DNA of 64,000 nt, from assembly GCA_015501585.1 (NCBI GenBank), contig JADNRY010000038.1, positions 186,001-250,000 on the forward strand. The letters are read 5' to 3'. Position 1 is the first letter of the stretch, and each line of letters starts with the position of its first letter. Source of the stretch: Rhodocollybia butyracea. Its lineage: Eukaryota > Basidiomycota > Agaricomycetes > Agaricales > Omphalotaceae. Positions 12,331 through 25,100 of this stretch are shown here, piece after piece. The position numbers and the translations under genes were made by a program. Under the pieces are notes generated by a model that was given only the letters and a program-made list of their open reading frames with translations, did no database searches and was not told the origin of the DNA.

Positions 12331-13418
12331 TGTCGCTAAAGCGCTGAAGTGGAAGTAAGTAACTTGTAACTTATAAGTTATTAGTAAGTATCGGATGCTT
12401 CCGTGCGCGATTACTCATGTCGCGCGCTCATTGGCGCGAATTTCAGGCTCATTTTATTCTTAGATTGAACAGTGAACGCATGAACGTGAAAAGATGTCGC
12501 CTCCTGATAGCATACTACGCCTCTGATCACCTCACCATGAGTACCTCTTATTAACCATCAAAAACTAGAGGCCTCAGACGAATGTACCAGCACAAAACTA
12601 AAAAACCTCGATTTGAAACATTCACGCGCCAGTCCCCTAAATTTTCCGACGGGTGGTGTAGAATATAGTCGTAAGATTAAGCAGATAGCAGCCAGATCAA
12701 GCCAGCAGTCGGCCCGGAATACACCGAAGAGCCGGGCTGTCACCTGCTGAGTTCGAGTCTAGAGCGCTGGGTAGCCCTACAATTTCATCATAACATCCCC
12801 CAAGCTCATACTCAGTGTTGCTGCCCCCCTGCGAAGCCATGAGATGGATCCCAGGCTCAGAACACACTTTTTATCCTCAGCCTGAGCATTGTAATATGAG
12901 AGTCCGATATGTATCACTTGTGTATCATGCTTCCATAATTAGTTTCACACTTAAATTAGTACTTAGTTTGAACAGTACACAGTCACGGTTGCCTTAAGAT
13001 CCTGGCAGCTTGTTCGGTCGATTGAACACCCCAAGAACACTGCTCAAAAGGTTACCTTCAGTAACCCACCATTACTATATACACACGCTATACACACGCC
13101 CCTGCTAGAACCTCACGGCCTACCTGATTATGGCCAGGAGCTTTTCCTAGCTCCCCGCGCCAAGACTTCCTTGCATACTAAATTAAAATTAAAGTAAAAA
13201 ACTTCAACTCAGTTGCCCATGACACTCCTTGACAGGATTTTTTTCAGCTAACATATGTACTTAATGTATCCGTTTGTCAGTTGGCCGCTCAGCAAAATTG
13301 GAGCCATTGTCCGAGTAGTTTCCTGTAGTTTCTGGCACTAATAAGTGCCGGAAAGCGGCTTCCAGTTCGCGGGTGTATTGATAATTAATTAATTCTCATC
13401 TTCCCTGTAGGCTGTTAT
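12331..13418. other. Intergenic, no gene seen; part of a diverged duplication
   Basis: Only short unsupported frames. The part from about 13060 to 13262 resembles 14955-15112 (see the repeat entry), so the DUF6533-like gene between them may once have lain in a tandem unit of about 1.85 kb. Confidence 0.4.
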
Positions 13419-15112
13419 GTACAATTACTATTTAATGCTGCGAGTAAATACACAAGGCGGGTGGGTTTTCGTGTTGATGTACATCCACATCATAGCTGCA
13501 GGTGAGTTAACTTCCTTCCATGAATCAATAACCTCTACCCACTAAATACCGCATGATTTAAGTATTAGGATTGGTGCTCACAGGATGTGATATTTCTCTC
13601 ACCATGCGGGAGGAAGTGCAATACATGTGGAAGTGAGCGAGCGGCGCCCAATGTCGACCCGGTGCCCAGCGCTAACCGCGGTCCGCCATTCTTAGAAAAC
13701 CCATAACGTTTGTACGATGCCTTTTCGTTTTGATGCGATATCTCCCAATCGCACTGCATGTGTATGTGAAATATTTTGCCCGGTTCTCGAAAACAAGTTA
13801 GTACATCACTAATCAGAATACTATAGTATCAACGTTGTTCTTACCACCACATGGATAGAGGGTGCTGAAGCCCCAGAAGAATATTGTTGGAGCCTAATGA
13901 TTCTGCAATCTATCGCATTCTGTAGCATGCTTGTGTTACTTGAATTGGTTTTGATACTACGGGGTCTGTTCGAAATAATTTTGTGGCCTTCATCTTCAAG
14001 TTCTAATAACCAGCGTTCTAGTTTTCGCCCTGTATGACCGAAGTCGAGCAATAGGCACATTTCTTTCGCTCCTGCTCGTGTTCAGGAACGCTACAACAGC
14101 CTATAGCATATATGATCACTTATGGCGATTCCCGGCAAAGACCGAGTTTACCAGCCATTGCGTCCCTTCAATCAACATTAAAGACGTTCGTAATCCAGTC
14201 TTAGTGATCACGTTCGTCCGTATCAATATGATTTTCGATGTTTTACTAACAAACAAAGTCTAGATGCGGTGAATTGTTCGTTCAGCTGGCGATCATTACT
14301 CTAGCTATGAAGCGCACCGTGTGGGACTTTCGCCAGTATTCGCACTCGCTGCTCTCTGTCTCGAACAGAGACGGTCTGAGAGTCTTCGGCGCTATTGCTG
14401 GTGACCTACTAGTTTACTTATTGCCAGGGCGTACTCATTGACGTATCGTCGACAGTAGCATTGGTTGCGACAACCGCGACGTCAGTGAAGAAAGGAACGA
14501 CTCCATATTTCTTTTTCGTTTTTCCGTGAGTTTTGAGCATGTTAAGGGTTCAGCTATTATTAAAAACTTCTACTTCCAGGCTTTTCATAGCCTTAATTTC
14601 TGCTGCAGTACGTGTTCATTGACCTTTGAACGTTTGTAGTATATCTGACCCGCCTCCAGGGATGCCACACAATTCTCAATCTGCGCAAATTGGAATCGGA
14701 ATTGGAAGGCACAGATGAAAGCTTGTCCGAACAAAAGAAAGACATAGAACTAACTACTATCGGCGATGTGAATCTAACAACATGGGATACACCATGGGAC
14801 GCAAGAACGTTTCAGATGATCGAGGAGGATACTATTACTAGCCCCTGGGCCTGAGCAAGATGCAGGCTGAGGGTGATACATACGATGTACGGTGGACGGA
14901 ACTGTTTTGTAGTCGCTACAACCTAACATACCCTTTACCATTCTCAAACACAGGCCTAGTACCTTCAGCAACCCGTAGCTACACTGACATCATGGCCAGG
15001 AGCTCAGTTTCCCGGCGCCACCACTTCTAGTACTTAGGCTTACTTGCATACCATTGCCACCGTTACCTTTGACAGGATTTTTTAAAGTCCTACTTAACAT
15101 ATCTGTGCTGGA
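13125..15112. repeat. Pair of diverged direct repeats flanking the 13.4-14.9 kb gene
   Basis: Copy 1 is 13125-13262 and copy 2 is 14983-15112. Shared words in the same order: ATGGCCAGGAGCT, CGCCA..ACTT, TTGCATAC, TTGACAGGATTTTTT and TAACATAT. Upstream, TACCTTCAG(T/C)AACCC is also shared. Identity is modest, so the duplication is old. Confidence 0.6.
13419..14854 (+). CDS. DUF6533-like membrane protein, divergent member
   Basis: A second subtype of the same family. The best-supported parts are the segment FALYDRSRAIGTFLSLLLVF (14010-14090), typical of the family's 'vyALY.rsr' helix, the helices GVLIDVSSTVALVATTATSV and PYFFFVFPLFIALISAA (14420-14610), and a hydrophilic tail HTILNLRKLESELEG, ending TITSPWA at 14854. 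A short N-terminal exon MYNYYLMLRVNTQGG near 13419-13493 is plausible but its link to the rest is unclear, and the DUF6533 start motif is not obvious. It may be a pseudogene at the 5' end. A duplicate of the last exon lies at 15600-15812. Boundaries are approximate. Confidence 0.55.
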
Positions 15113-15599
15113 GAAGGTTCACAGAGCAACAGAAGGCATAGATTAAAAGTACTACATGTATGTATTCTTGTCTCTTCTTCCCCCATGGCACACACGTTCT
15201 TTGCGGGTCGAGCAGGACGACCCCTACTAAGGCCTTTCGGTGGTTTGGACAAATTTAAGGAAATTTGGGCAAAAACCAGACATTTTGATTCTCGGGTTTT
15301 CAGACAAAATTTGAACAAGACGGGTAGCCAAAGTGCCTAGGGCTGTAACTTGATAATTCTGTCATCAAAAATTGATGAATGTGCCTCCCATAGGTCCCCA
15401 ATGGGTCAGGAATACTGGAATTACTGTGAACAGGCTTGTTTACAAGACTATGGCAGCCCCGATAGTTCTCCTTATATACGATCCGGGTTGAGAATTGGTA
15501 ACAATTCTTACTTCTACCTTTTCGCGTAGCAGATTCAACTGCTGGATTGTGCGTGTCTACAATTACTCGAAAAAAACTGCACGTAGGTGAGAAGCGCTG
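15113..15599. other. Intergenic, no gene seen
   Basis: Short frames only, no recognisable domain or repeat. Confidence 0.4.
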
Positions 15600-15812
15600 T
15601 AACACCTGACCGCTTCCGGGGATGCCACATCAATCTTAATCTGTGGAGATTGGAATCACAATTGGAAGGCGCAGATGGGAATTCGTCCGAGTGAAAGAAA
15701 GACATAGAACTAACTACTATCGGCGATGTGAATCTAACGACGTGGGATATGGGACACAAGAACGTTTCAGGTGATCGAGGACGATACACTATCAGGAGCG
15801 AGAGGTAGCTCG
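15600..15812 (+). pseudogene. Duplicated last exon of the DUF6533-like gene
   Basis: Nearly the same as 14645-14850: GGATGCCACA.AATT/C, GAAAGAAAGACATAGAACTA and ATCGGCGATGTGAATCTAAC recur. An in-frame stop (GTGAAAG for the AACAAAAG codons) and lost bases break the frame. No other exon of the gene is nearby. Confidence 0.75.
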
Positions 15813-15913
15813 ACGCCAACCACATTAACTGTGTACCCGAACGTTTCAGACTCCGTGTGAATGAAACGACACACCAAGCGGCATGGTCCTCCTTTTACTT
15901 TTTTTGGATTTGG

Positions 15914-17120
15914 TCAACAGTTTCCAGTTTGCAAGGTCCACGACGGGGCTTCCTCTTTTTCTTCATCACGGTGTATCGAATGTAGCGACAAATTCTCCTC
16001 CATTATTGATTGTTGAAACGCCAGAGTAAGCTCGCGCTCTCTTATACGACCCAGTCTTGCTTCCCTAAACACATGTCCTGCCGTGATATTGACCAGCACT
16101 GAGTGCATCGGAACAAGCAAGGAGCGATATGCAGGAAGAAGGGATGTATTGAACAGCAGAGTAAGTGTCGTGAGACCGCTTGCTACACTTATCCTGCATC
16201 ACTAATCAATAAACTGAAGGAAGGTGAATTTGAAACTCACAGGTAATAAAACTGGCCATTGTACAGAATTGCTCGAAATAAGGACGGAAGCTCCTTTCCC
16301 GCAAGGGCTACAGCCCTTGCCTTGAAGCTCTGCACGAGACTCGATCTAGTCCTGCCTCCAAATTCTACGCCAGAAGGGTTGAAGCGAGGATTCGTACGTA
16401 CGAGTACCAATGACAACTTGTAGATCTGATACGAAATTGCCAGAAACACGCAACTGTCGTGGACCAAAATCGCTAAAACAGGAGCCCAAAAGCGGAAATT
16501 TATAGTCTGATGGTGCGCGCATCTTGGCTCTCTCCCATTGAAACCCAGGTTATAGGCGATTGCGCCAGATGCAAACACCCAGAGCATGGCAAAAAATCCC
16601 GTCTTGAGCCGACTGCCCTCGCAGTAAATTACCCTAACACGAAGGAAGAATTGAAACAGTGTGAATGCAAGGGCGAAAATGTTGGTCGCAGAGGCTGCCA
16701 ATGTTAGTGAAGATGAACATGTTTTTGAGCTATCTATCAGACATCACCGTGGTTCAACCATGTGATGTAGCCTTGAGCTTACCTGCAGTCTGAGTTAAAA
16801 AGGAAGAGTAAATCAAAAAAAGGAATCTTTCACAAGCATCATTATCAAGAACTGGCTAGACTTTACGGTGACATACTTACCTAGATAAAAAATAAACGAC
16901 TGTTGGTGGGCGAAATCTTCCTGGTAGAAAAAGTAATTCAACGTCGTCGCCGCTGTGAATCACAATATCCCAGATCATGATCTGACGACAAGAAAGGCAT
17001 AATAGGTCATAAACTGAACGGATTTTTTGGAGTACATACTGTCCCAGCGATTTGGATTGCATATGAAAAAGCGAAACCGGATTGAAGGGTCGCTAATTCT
17101 TCATCTGAGGGCGAAGACAT
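15914..17120 (-). CDS. DUF6533-type multi-pass membrane protein, copy 2
   Basis: Function unknown. Start at 17120 (MSSPSDEELATLQSGFAFSY), then exons giving IMIWDIVIHSGDDVELLFLP, FRPPTVVYFLSR, the long exon MAASATNIFALAFTLFQFFL to ILYNGQFYYL (16701-16237), and the last exon with LLVPMHSVLVNITAGHVFRE, ending at 15914. Same exon layout as copy 1 with high protein similarity. The C-terminus is longer and different (EEKEEAPSWTLQTGNC). A small exon between FLSR and the long exon is less clear here. It lies inverted relative to copies at 3.7 and 13.4 kb. Confidence 0.82.
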
Positions 17121-18105
17121 GGATATGAGCTGGGGAAGAATAGAAGACTAGGCAGAGTATATATGGATATCGTTGCCAGGGTCATACCGGCCGTTCAGTG
17201 GCGTATCCCAAAACAAACCGAATGGTGTTGGTCTGCGAGTAGTCCGGTGTGATATCAAAGTGGCCGAAACTGCATGCTAGAGAGTAGATTTGTCGCGGCC
17301 GTCAACTATATGCATGTCGTCAAAGGTAGAATACTTGGTACCGCAGAAAGCTGGGCATTTAGGTGAAATTTGTCACTTTCTCTATTCAGCACAAGTTTTG
17401 AGGGACTGGTCGATGGAACCAGGAAGACGAGGTTCCTTAAGGGCAGAAGCGAGCCCTAAAGGTTAAATAAGCGCCGATCAAACCTTAAGTTTCCGCGATA
17501 TTTTAACGGCTTCTTTCAGCTTCTTTCACTGCCTTTTTTCAGTCTGGGGAAGGGCCCAGCTTCAACCACGACCCATCTTCGGGCAGCTGCCGCTGTGCGC
17601 CAGGGAACGCCTATTTCTCTTCTACTGATACCTGGAATTCAATGTTGTAAAGCTCAACGGCACGGTTTTTATCACGCCGGGCGCGATGAATTATGTGACT
17701 GTATCCAGGCTTGGTATAGTGAGTATCAATGACTATGTTCTATAGTACGGATTTACATATAGGTAAGTATTGAACTCAGGACGAACAGTCTAAGTTCGAA
17801 CCATTCTCATGTAAACTTATCATTACCAGAATTACTTTTCAGATCCGCCTGTGGTATGATTTCTGAACTTCGGTCTCCAATTATGTAGCCAAGGACGGAG
17901 GGAGGGGGGTCGGCTTTTCACCAACAATGTTGCTCTAGTAATTAAAACCGCGAGGAGCTTGAGGACGGTAATGAAAAAGACAGACTTAGATTTATCCATT
18001 GTGACAGCAGGTGCTAATGAGAGGCGGGAGAAAGCAGGGTTTTGTAGATGTAAGTTTTTTGAGTCTTCAAGTTTTCATTTTCCAACTGTGGACGCGGTAC
18101 ATGAA
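17121..18105. other. Intergenic, no gene seen
   Basis: No supported gene. The 100 bp upstream of the start at 17120 holds the promoter of copy 2 (AGAGTATATATGG, TATA-like). The rest has only short frames. Confidence 0.4.
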
Positions 18106-19301
18106 CTAAGTACCCCATCGCAATGGGCCTCCCTCTGCTTCATGTTGTATCGAGTGTAGTGACAAAGTTTCCTCTACTACAGATTGTTGATATGCCAGAG
18201 TAAGCTCACGCTCCTTTATACGACCTAATCTCACTTCCCTAAACACATGTCCTGCTGTGATGTTAATGAGAACAGAGTGCACCGGAATAAGCAACTGTCG
18301 AGAGGTAGGAAGAAGTGAAGTGTTTAACAACAGAGCAAGTGTCGCAACACTACTTGCTACACTTATTCTGCGTCATTAATCAATAAATTGAAGGTTCTGA
18401 CAAACAACGTAAATCAGAAACCTCACAAGTAGTAAAACTGGCCATCTTGCAGGATTGCTCGAGTGAAAGACGAAAGCTCTTTTCCCGCAAGAACCAATAT
18501 CCTTGCCTTGAGACTCTGCATGAGACTCGGCCCAATCCCGCTCCTGCCTCCAAATTCTACACCAAAAGGACTGAACTGGGAATTCGTGTATGCGAATAGC
18601 AAAGACAACTTGTAAATCTGATACGAAATCGCCAAAAACACACAACTGTCGTGGACCAAAATCGATAAAATAGGAACCCAAAAGCTGAAATCCACAGGTC
18701 GGGTTGTGCATCCTATGTTTTCGTCGAAATCCAAAATAAAAGAGACTCCGCCTGATGCAAGTAACCAGAGCATGGCAAAGAATCCTGTCTTGAACGGACT
18801 ACCTTCGCAGTAGATCACCCTGACACGAAGGAAGAATTGAAACAGCGTCAGGATTGTGGCGATCATGTTGCTTGCGGTGGCTACCAGTATTAGTGAAGGT
18901 TCACATGTTTTTGCATTAACTATCGAACAGCGTCATCATGCCAAACGATGCAGCTTTGAACTTACTTACACGCCAATACGACGCAGGCATATAGCAGAAA
19001 AAAGACTCTGTTCAAAAGCATCAGTATCAAGAATTATTCAGCTTTACCGGTGCATACCTAGATAGAAAATAAACGACTGTGGGTGGGCGAAATCTCCCCG
19101 ATAGACTCGGAAGAAGTAATTCAACATCGTCGGCGACGTGAAGCACGATATCCCAAATCATAATCTAGTGAAGGTATAATAAGTATATAGCCCAGGTTTT
19201 TCGGAAGCACGTACAGCTGCAGTCATCTGAACAACATACACAAAACCTAAGACGGAGTTGATCTCTGCCAATTCTTCATCTGAAAGAGAGGATGAAGACA
19301 T
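18106..19301 (-). CDS. DUF6533-type multi-pass membrane protein, copy 3
   Basis: Start at 19301 (MSSSSLSDEELAEINSVLGF), then the exon with MIWDIVLHVADDVE, the exon giving FFFCYMPASY, the long exon MIATILTLFQFFLRVRVIYC to ILQDGQFYYL (18866-18423), and the last exon with LLNTSLLPTSRQLLIPVHSV, stop at 18106. Same structure as copies 1 and 2; no internal stop seen. Upstream, about 19395-19445, a GTGCAGACAGGTGCAG stretch (minus strand) matches the promoter region of copy 1. Copies 2 and 3 are tandem on the minus strand, 1 kb apart. Confidence 0.83.
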
Positions 19302-20003
19302 AAGGACATGAGCTGCCAGGAAAAGGGTGGGTAGCAAAAATGACGACGTTGCCAGGAGAGGTATATGTATACCTTTCATCTTATTTACTTCATTGTCCAG
19401 TCAACATCTCTAGTCTGCCTGCACCTGTCTGCACACAGCCGTTCCACATTCTGGGGACATACAATGAGTTCAATGCAAAATGCCAAAAATGATCGAAACT
19501 GTCTTACGTGAAAGTGTGTCGCGAGCTTCTGACGACAGACATGGAGGTTTAAGTTACTATGAATGAGGTCAGGAACTCCTTTTAGAAGACTTTTCAGTGT
19601 CGTTTGACCACCGCGCTTCGATCCTTGACTTGGTTTGCCCCTTGAAAACTATGGCTTGTGGCTCAGGATTATACTATCCTTCATCCAATGACAAACCGTT
19701 ACCCGTATCCCTGAGCTTCAGTCACGGTGATTTCGTTCAAGAAAAAAGCCAATGGGTGCGGAGGACGGCTAAAGCGTCAAAATCTGCCCACGATGGAGTC
19801 GTTCAGCGATTGCGGGTATCGATGCTGGATATGCTGCTGGGGCCTACATTCTACACAATTATAGTGCTCATGTGTCTCATTGAAATACCCCATTCATGAA
19901 AGGAGCGACAAATCTGGTATAGCGGAAAAGAGTGGTAAGTAGCATCTATAGAAGCCTATTAATAAAATGATATTGTCCCATGTATAAGTAGTCGAAGATC
20001 CCA
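19302..20003. other. Intergenic between copy 3 and the sedolisin
   Basis: Contains the copy 3 promoter (19302-19450). A 100-codon plus-strand frame at 19597-19899 has no recognisable domain and no family support; I do not call it a gene. Confidence 0.4.
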
Positions 20004-22042
20004 CTACACGATGCTCTGCAGTTTGACAAAGTCTGGCGTTCCCAAACCCGTCACCTATGAAAAGTGTATCAGTACCAGCTCATCAAATTAACCTATCACC
20101 GCGTACCGGATCCCAGCCAGTCGTAGCTTCAAATCCGTTCGTTCCACAGCCTGGATTGCTGCCGGATACGATATCATTGAATGCAGCGGCATTAGCATAT
20201 AGCAACGGATTCAAAAATCCCAATGTCGTTCCATTGGTGGCAAGTTTATAATCATTCAAGAGCGCAATGATTCCAGCCACTGTTGGACTCGAACATGAAG
20301 TCCCTCCTACGGACCCGACTTGACCACCAATCACGACCTGGAAGCCTTCTCCTTGGGCAGAGACATCAGGGTATGCACGGCCAGATGCGTTATAAAGACC
20401 GGTATATGGGGTACTGGAGCTGTTGAGCGCTGTGAGGAATCTAGATACAGCGTAGGATTGGTAGCTTGGTTGGGCAAAGAGGCGGGAGAAACCACCGGCG
20501 GAGAAAGAGGCGGCCGTTTCGGGAGAGATACCAACGGTTGAACCGACTGCAAGAATTTAGTATCTTTCATTGATATGATCGGTGTACTCCTCACCAGTAG
20601 TTACATAGGGGCAACTGAGTACCAAGAAAAGGGTAGAAATGTCAGAGTGGGGTATGTAGTTAAGTCACCGGCGATTGAACGAACCTAGCGGGAAAGTTCG
20701 GTTGGAACAGAACTGTATTTGTGCCGTCATTGGTGGAACAGTTGCCTCCACCGACTCTAAGACAGAGAGTTAGTCAACTAGCTAGCACCTGGAAGAATAT
20801 GCATATACCCATCGTCACCAGAACTGAACAGCACTGATGCACCTCTTGCTCCGAGCTCAGCAAACTTGTTGCAAACTTCAAACGCATAGTCATCGGGTAC
20901 AGTTTGTTCGTCGTCGCCGTAACTTGTGCTGAATGTTTTGGGAAGGTCACCGTTCGAAAGTGTAAGGATATAATCCAACCAGTCGAGGTAGGGTTCATTC
21001 GTGTCTGTGGGTGTAAACTCGTCGGGGACGTATCGAGGAGAACCGCCGGTGCTGTAATAATACATTGGAATAGGATACGCCATTCCAGTTCCGTATTGGA
21101 CATCCAGATTGGCCTCTACTCCAGGCTCGCTTTGATTGTTTTTTCCTCCATTGACGAGGACGGTGGTGAAAGTAGCATTGGTCGTATTGGGGAGGAACTT
21201 GGTAACAAAAGTCGCCAAGTCAGCACGGATGGCGTATTCCTCAAGATAGCCAGCGATTCCGAATGATGCATTGGTTGTTAGGGATGGGGTATAATTGGCG
21301 GTCTAAGTGAGAGCGATTAGAAGCAGTAAATCTTCAAAAACAGAGAATCAAATACGTGATAAAGATCCTGCAAACACGTAGGTGTGATAATTGTACTACA
21401 ACTACTTGGAGTCATATCGTTAGACGCGTCCGAGTCGCCGAGACCAAGAGATTTCAAAAAGCTCGACTTTTTCATACTGCGCATGTTACCGAAATATGTC
21501 GTCGGAGAAACGAGGTTGATATGAGCGTGGAGGTGCCGTGGAAGCGAGTACTCCATAGTGCGTATGATCTGGTTACTCGAATCGGATGTGTGAGCGTAAA
21601 CATGATAAGTTGTGTTCAAAAGGGTCTCAGCGAGAGAAACTGGGATAACGAGCGTGATATATCTGCTTGAAGGTAGTATTTCGACATTATCCATGCCATG
21701 CCAATTTAGCCAATCTGTGACCTCCATCTTTGTCTCCTCGCTAGGCTGCATGAGCTCTTCGACATGTTCCTTGGTCAAATGAGCTCCATAGCGAGAATGA
21801 TACGGGTCAGAAGTTTCCGAGAGATGTCCCAACAGCTGATCAAAGTTAGACGGACGAAGGCCAATGCGGATAGTCAAAGGCGTGTTTGGGTCAGGAGTAG
21901 AGTGGTACTTCCAAGAAGGTGATGGTGAACCAGCAGGCCAAGAATGCTTTGTTAAAAAATCATTGTAGAGAACAGAGCGCGGCACGACACTAGCAAAGGC
22001 AGCCAAAGGAGCCAAGGCAAGCAAGACGGGAAAGATAAGCAT
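20004..22042 (-). CDS. Secreted sedolisin / tripeptidyl-peptidase, peptidase family S53
   Basis: Acid serine peptidase releasing peptides from extracellular protein. Start taken at 22042 (MLIFPVLLALAPLAAFASVV), a typical signal peptide; two upstream in-frame Mets (22075, 22120) would add residues before it. A prodomain follows (WKYHSTPDPNTPLTIRIGLR, DPYHSRYGAHLTKEHVEELM), then the catalytic domain. The Glu and Asp of the S53 triad sit in GVEANLDVQY, the oxyanion Asp in LFSSGDDG, and the nucleophile Ser in GGTSCSSPTVAG. The Ca2+-site region reads FNDIVSGSNPGCG...TTGWDPVTGLGTPDF, ending KLQSIV at 20004. At least six introns, several close together near 20550-20770. Full length (about 570 residues) with all catalytic residues present. 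Divergent from the chromodomain gene. Confidence 0.92.
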
Positions 22043-22170
22043 GGGGACTCCACATATTGCCCAAACTTGATACATGGGTTTTATAGTGTAGTATTCGCTT
22101 GGAAAATTGAATTGAGCCACTACTCGGGCCGGACATCATTACGCGACTTGCTCTTAACCCTGATATCTAC

Positions 22171-25100
22171 ATGGCCCGAGCTAAGAAGAGGGCTCGGATT
22201 GACAAAGAAGAGGAGGAAATCTTCTTGGTTGGTACGTCTTCATACAGATTTATCAATCAGCTGCTTAGGTTGAGCGTATATCTAGAGTATTTTAAGCAGG
22301 TAAAAGTAGATGAAGATGGGGAATGGGTGCGTTATCCTCCCCATTGCCACTCTTCTGATTGCTCAACGTACGCTCAACAGATATACCTTGTCAAGGTAAA
22401 AACCTAGATGTCCTGACTCCCTGTGCTAAATCGGCTTTGACTTTACAGTGGGCTGGCTACGATAACCCAAACGATGATACGTACGCTATAATCTTCCCGT
22501 CTTTTGACCCCAGATGCTGACGCCTACACGCTAGTTGGGAACCTGCATCAAGTGTCGCGAACTGTCAACGACTTCTAAGCTCGTTTTGGTACGAAATAGG
22601 TACTGATAATGGAGACTATCACCCAGGGGATTCCTTTACACCGTCTCAGGAATGGATCAGTCTGTATCACGCGTAAATTCTTTGGGAATCTTGCTTGACA
22701 ATGTTATAGGAAAGGAAATCGCCCATTTTGCCAAAACTCACAAAGACGATGCCAAGAACAAGAGAGAGAAGAGGATCGCTGCACAAAAAGCTCGAGAGGC
22801 AGAACAGGAGAGCCGGAAACGGTCATATGTGAGCAGAGAAGTTTTGTGAATTCTGAGTTACTGATGGTATTGAACAGGCCGGCCGATCCACGAAGACAAC
22901 ACGAAGTGTTCCTGTCGTAAGAAAGAAATCAAGAGAATCGTCGACCAAAACCCAAAAGGTGCTACTGCATATACTATTTCGCCCTGTTTTTATAACTCAA
23001 CCCCAACATAGGAAGAGGACGACGACTCCTCAGATGATGACGGCGTTTTCCCCAAAATCGTTGCTGGAACCAAGGGCAAAAAACCTCAGCTTGCAAACGA
23101 CGGGAGAAAAAACGTGAAGAAGGAGAAAGGAAAGGACGTTACGGACGACTCAGATGATGACGGCGTTTTTCCTAAAGTCGTTACTGGAACCAAAGGCAAA
23201 AAGCCTCAGCTTACAAACGACGAAAAAAAGAACGTCCGGAAAGAGAAAGGAAAGGAGCGAGTACACATTACGGACTCTTCTTCCGGGGATGACTCTGATG
23301 TGAATAATTTCGCTCCTCTGCGAATTCATTGAGAACTCATCTGGCTTTAGCGTCCATTACTTGAAAGAAAACGGAAACGGGTCAATCTATCAAAGCCTGT
23401 AGCCACTACCAAAGTCGATGTAATGTCATTGGCTCCGTATCTTAACTTTCGATCTGACACGATGTTTAGGGCAAAAAGAAGGAAGATGCTCTGTTTTTAC
23501 CTGAGGAAGCGGAAAGTTCGGTAAGTTTTCTTATCCTTTTTGTCTTTCACGACTTAGACTTGATGCGAAGACTATCGAGACAAACCCCGCAGTATCATTA
23601 TTTTCTGATATGCCTAGCCCGGAGAAAGATAATCCTGTGGCACACTTGTTCTCTTCCGATACAGAGGACCCAATTCCAACAAAAGCACAACCAGCTGTCG
23701 AAGCTACACAACTAACTGTTGAAGCCATGCAACCACCTGTTGAAGCCGCGCAGCCGGTCATTGAAGCCCCGCAACCAGTCGTTGAAACCTCTCCACCAGT
23801 TGTTGAAGCCATACCACCAATTGTTGAAGCCACACAACCAGCTGTTGAAGCCACAGTCTCATTGCCTCCAAGTGCCGTACCTTTATCAGTCAGATCTCCT
23901 CCAGCAGAGCCCCCTGCCGAAACCAAGTTGTCATCGCCTGGTCGTCAACCAGATGCAGGATTTTCTTCAGTCAAGCCGAAAAAGAAACCAACTTTACCAC
24001 GTTTGCAAATGTCCCAATCTACATTTGCCAGTGCTCGCTCGGCTTTATCCTCGCAGACAACGGCCAAGTCCGCTACTTCTACACCAACGCTTCCCAAGCC
24101 CAGGAATCCCGGTGTCAAATCTGTGGAGGCAGCCAATAGTCCTATATCTGCTAGTGGCATCCCCACGAAACAACGCTTGGCTCAAAGCGCGATGCATATA
24201 ACTACGCCAACAGAGAAGGTCCCGAATCCCATCGTCCTGTTCCTCCACAGAAATCAACATCTTTAACCGGAATGAGTTTCAAAAAAACGACCGCCTCCTG
24301 TGAAAGTGTCTCCGACTATAACGACTGCGGATATCACTCCAAATGTACCTGTTTATTCTCCAAAAGAAATGTTTTCTCCTGGCTCCGCCTTGACCCCCAT
24401 GACTGCTACAAGACGACAACCTAGTATTGATCTTCCTCCCAGCTTTTCACGCCGCCCCAAGGGGTCGGAGGTTCAACATCTACCCACACAAGACCCGCGT
24501 CCATCTTCGAAGCAAGTAGCTCCAGCTGTCACCCCCGTCACGAAAACGTCTTCCTTGAGTGATAACGATGTAGAGATGATGTCTCCTCAGACGGATTTCC
24601 AACCTCCACCACCGGTATCAGCTAGGTTCGGTTTTTGTTTCGTTTTCTGTACGTCGTACTGACACATAATGTCTGCAGTAGCTCAAGCTCCCGACGCGAA
24701 GCTGAGGCCATAGATTTCATCCAATCAGCGTCCGTACTTCTCGTAAATTACTCTCGTGTTTTTTTCAAGTCGATTTATTTTTAGTATTTCCGCTCTTCCC
24801 AATACGAGGGTGACTTCACCGCTCGTAACACATAATATCTCTTCGCTTTCACAGCAGTGGGTCTTCTCGTTCTTTTGCAACGAGTTTGCGCTGATAATCT
24901 TAAAAGGGTACCTTCTAAGGAACGTGCATTATGGACTGGCGAGATTGTTCTTGAATTGCCATCAGATGACGGTTCTCCTGCTCTTCATACGATTTGCACG
25001 GAGGGCATGCTCATGCCCATAGAGAATGGCCGCCAGCCCGCATTGGCGCAAGGTGCTATTCCGTTGAAGGTAGCGATGTCGTACAACAAACCCAGACTGT

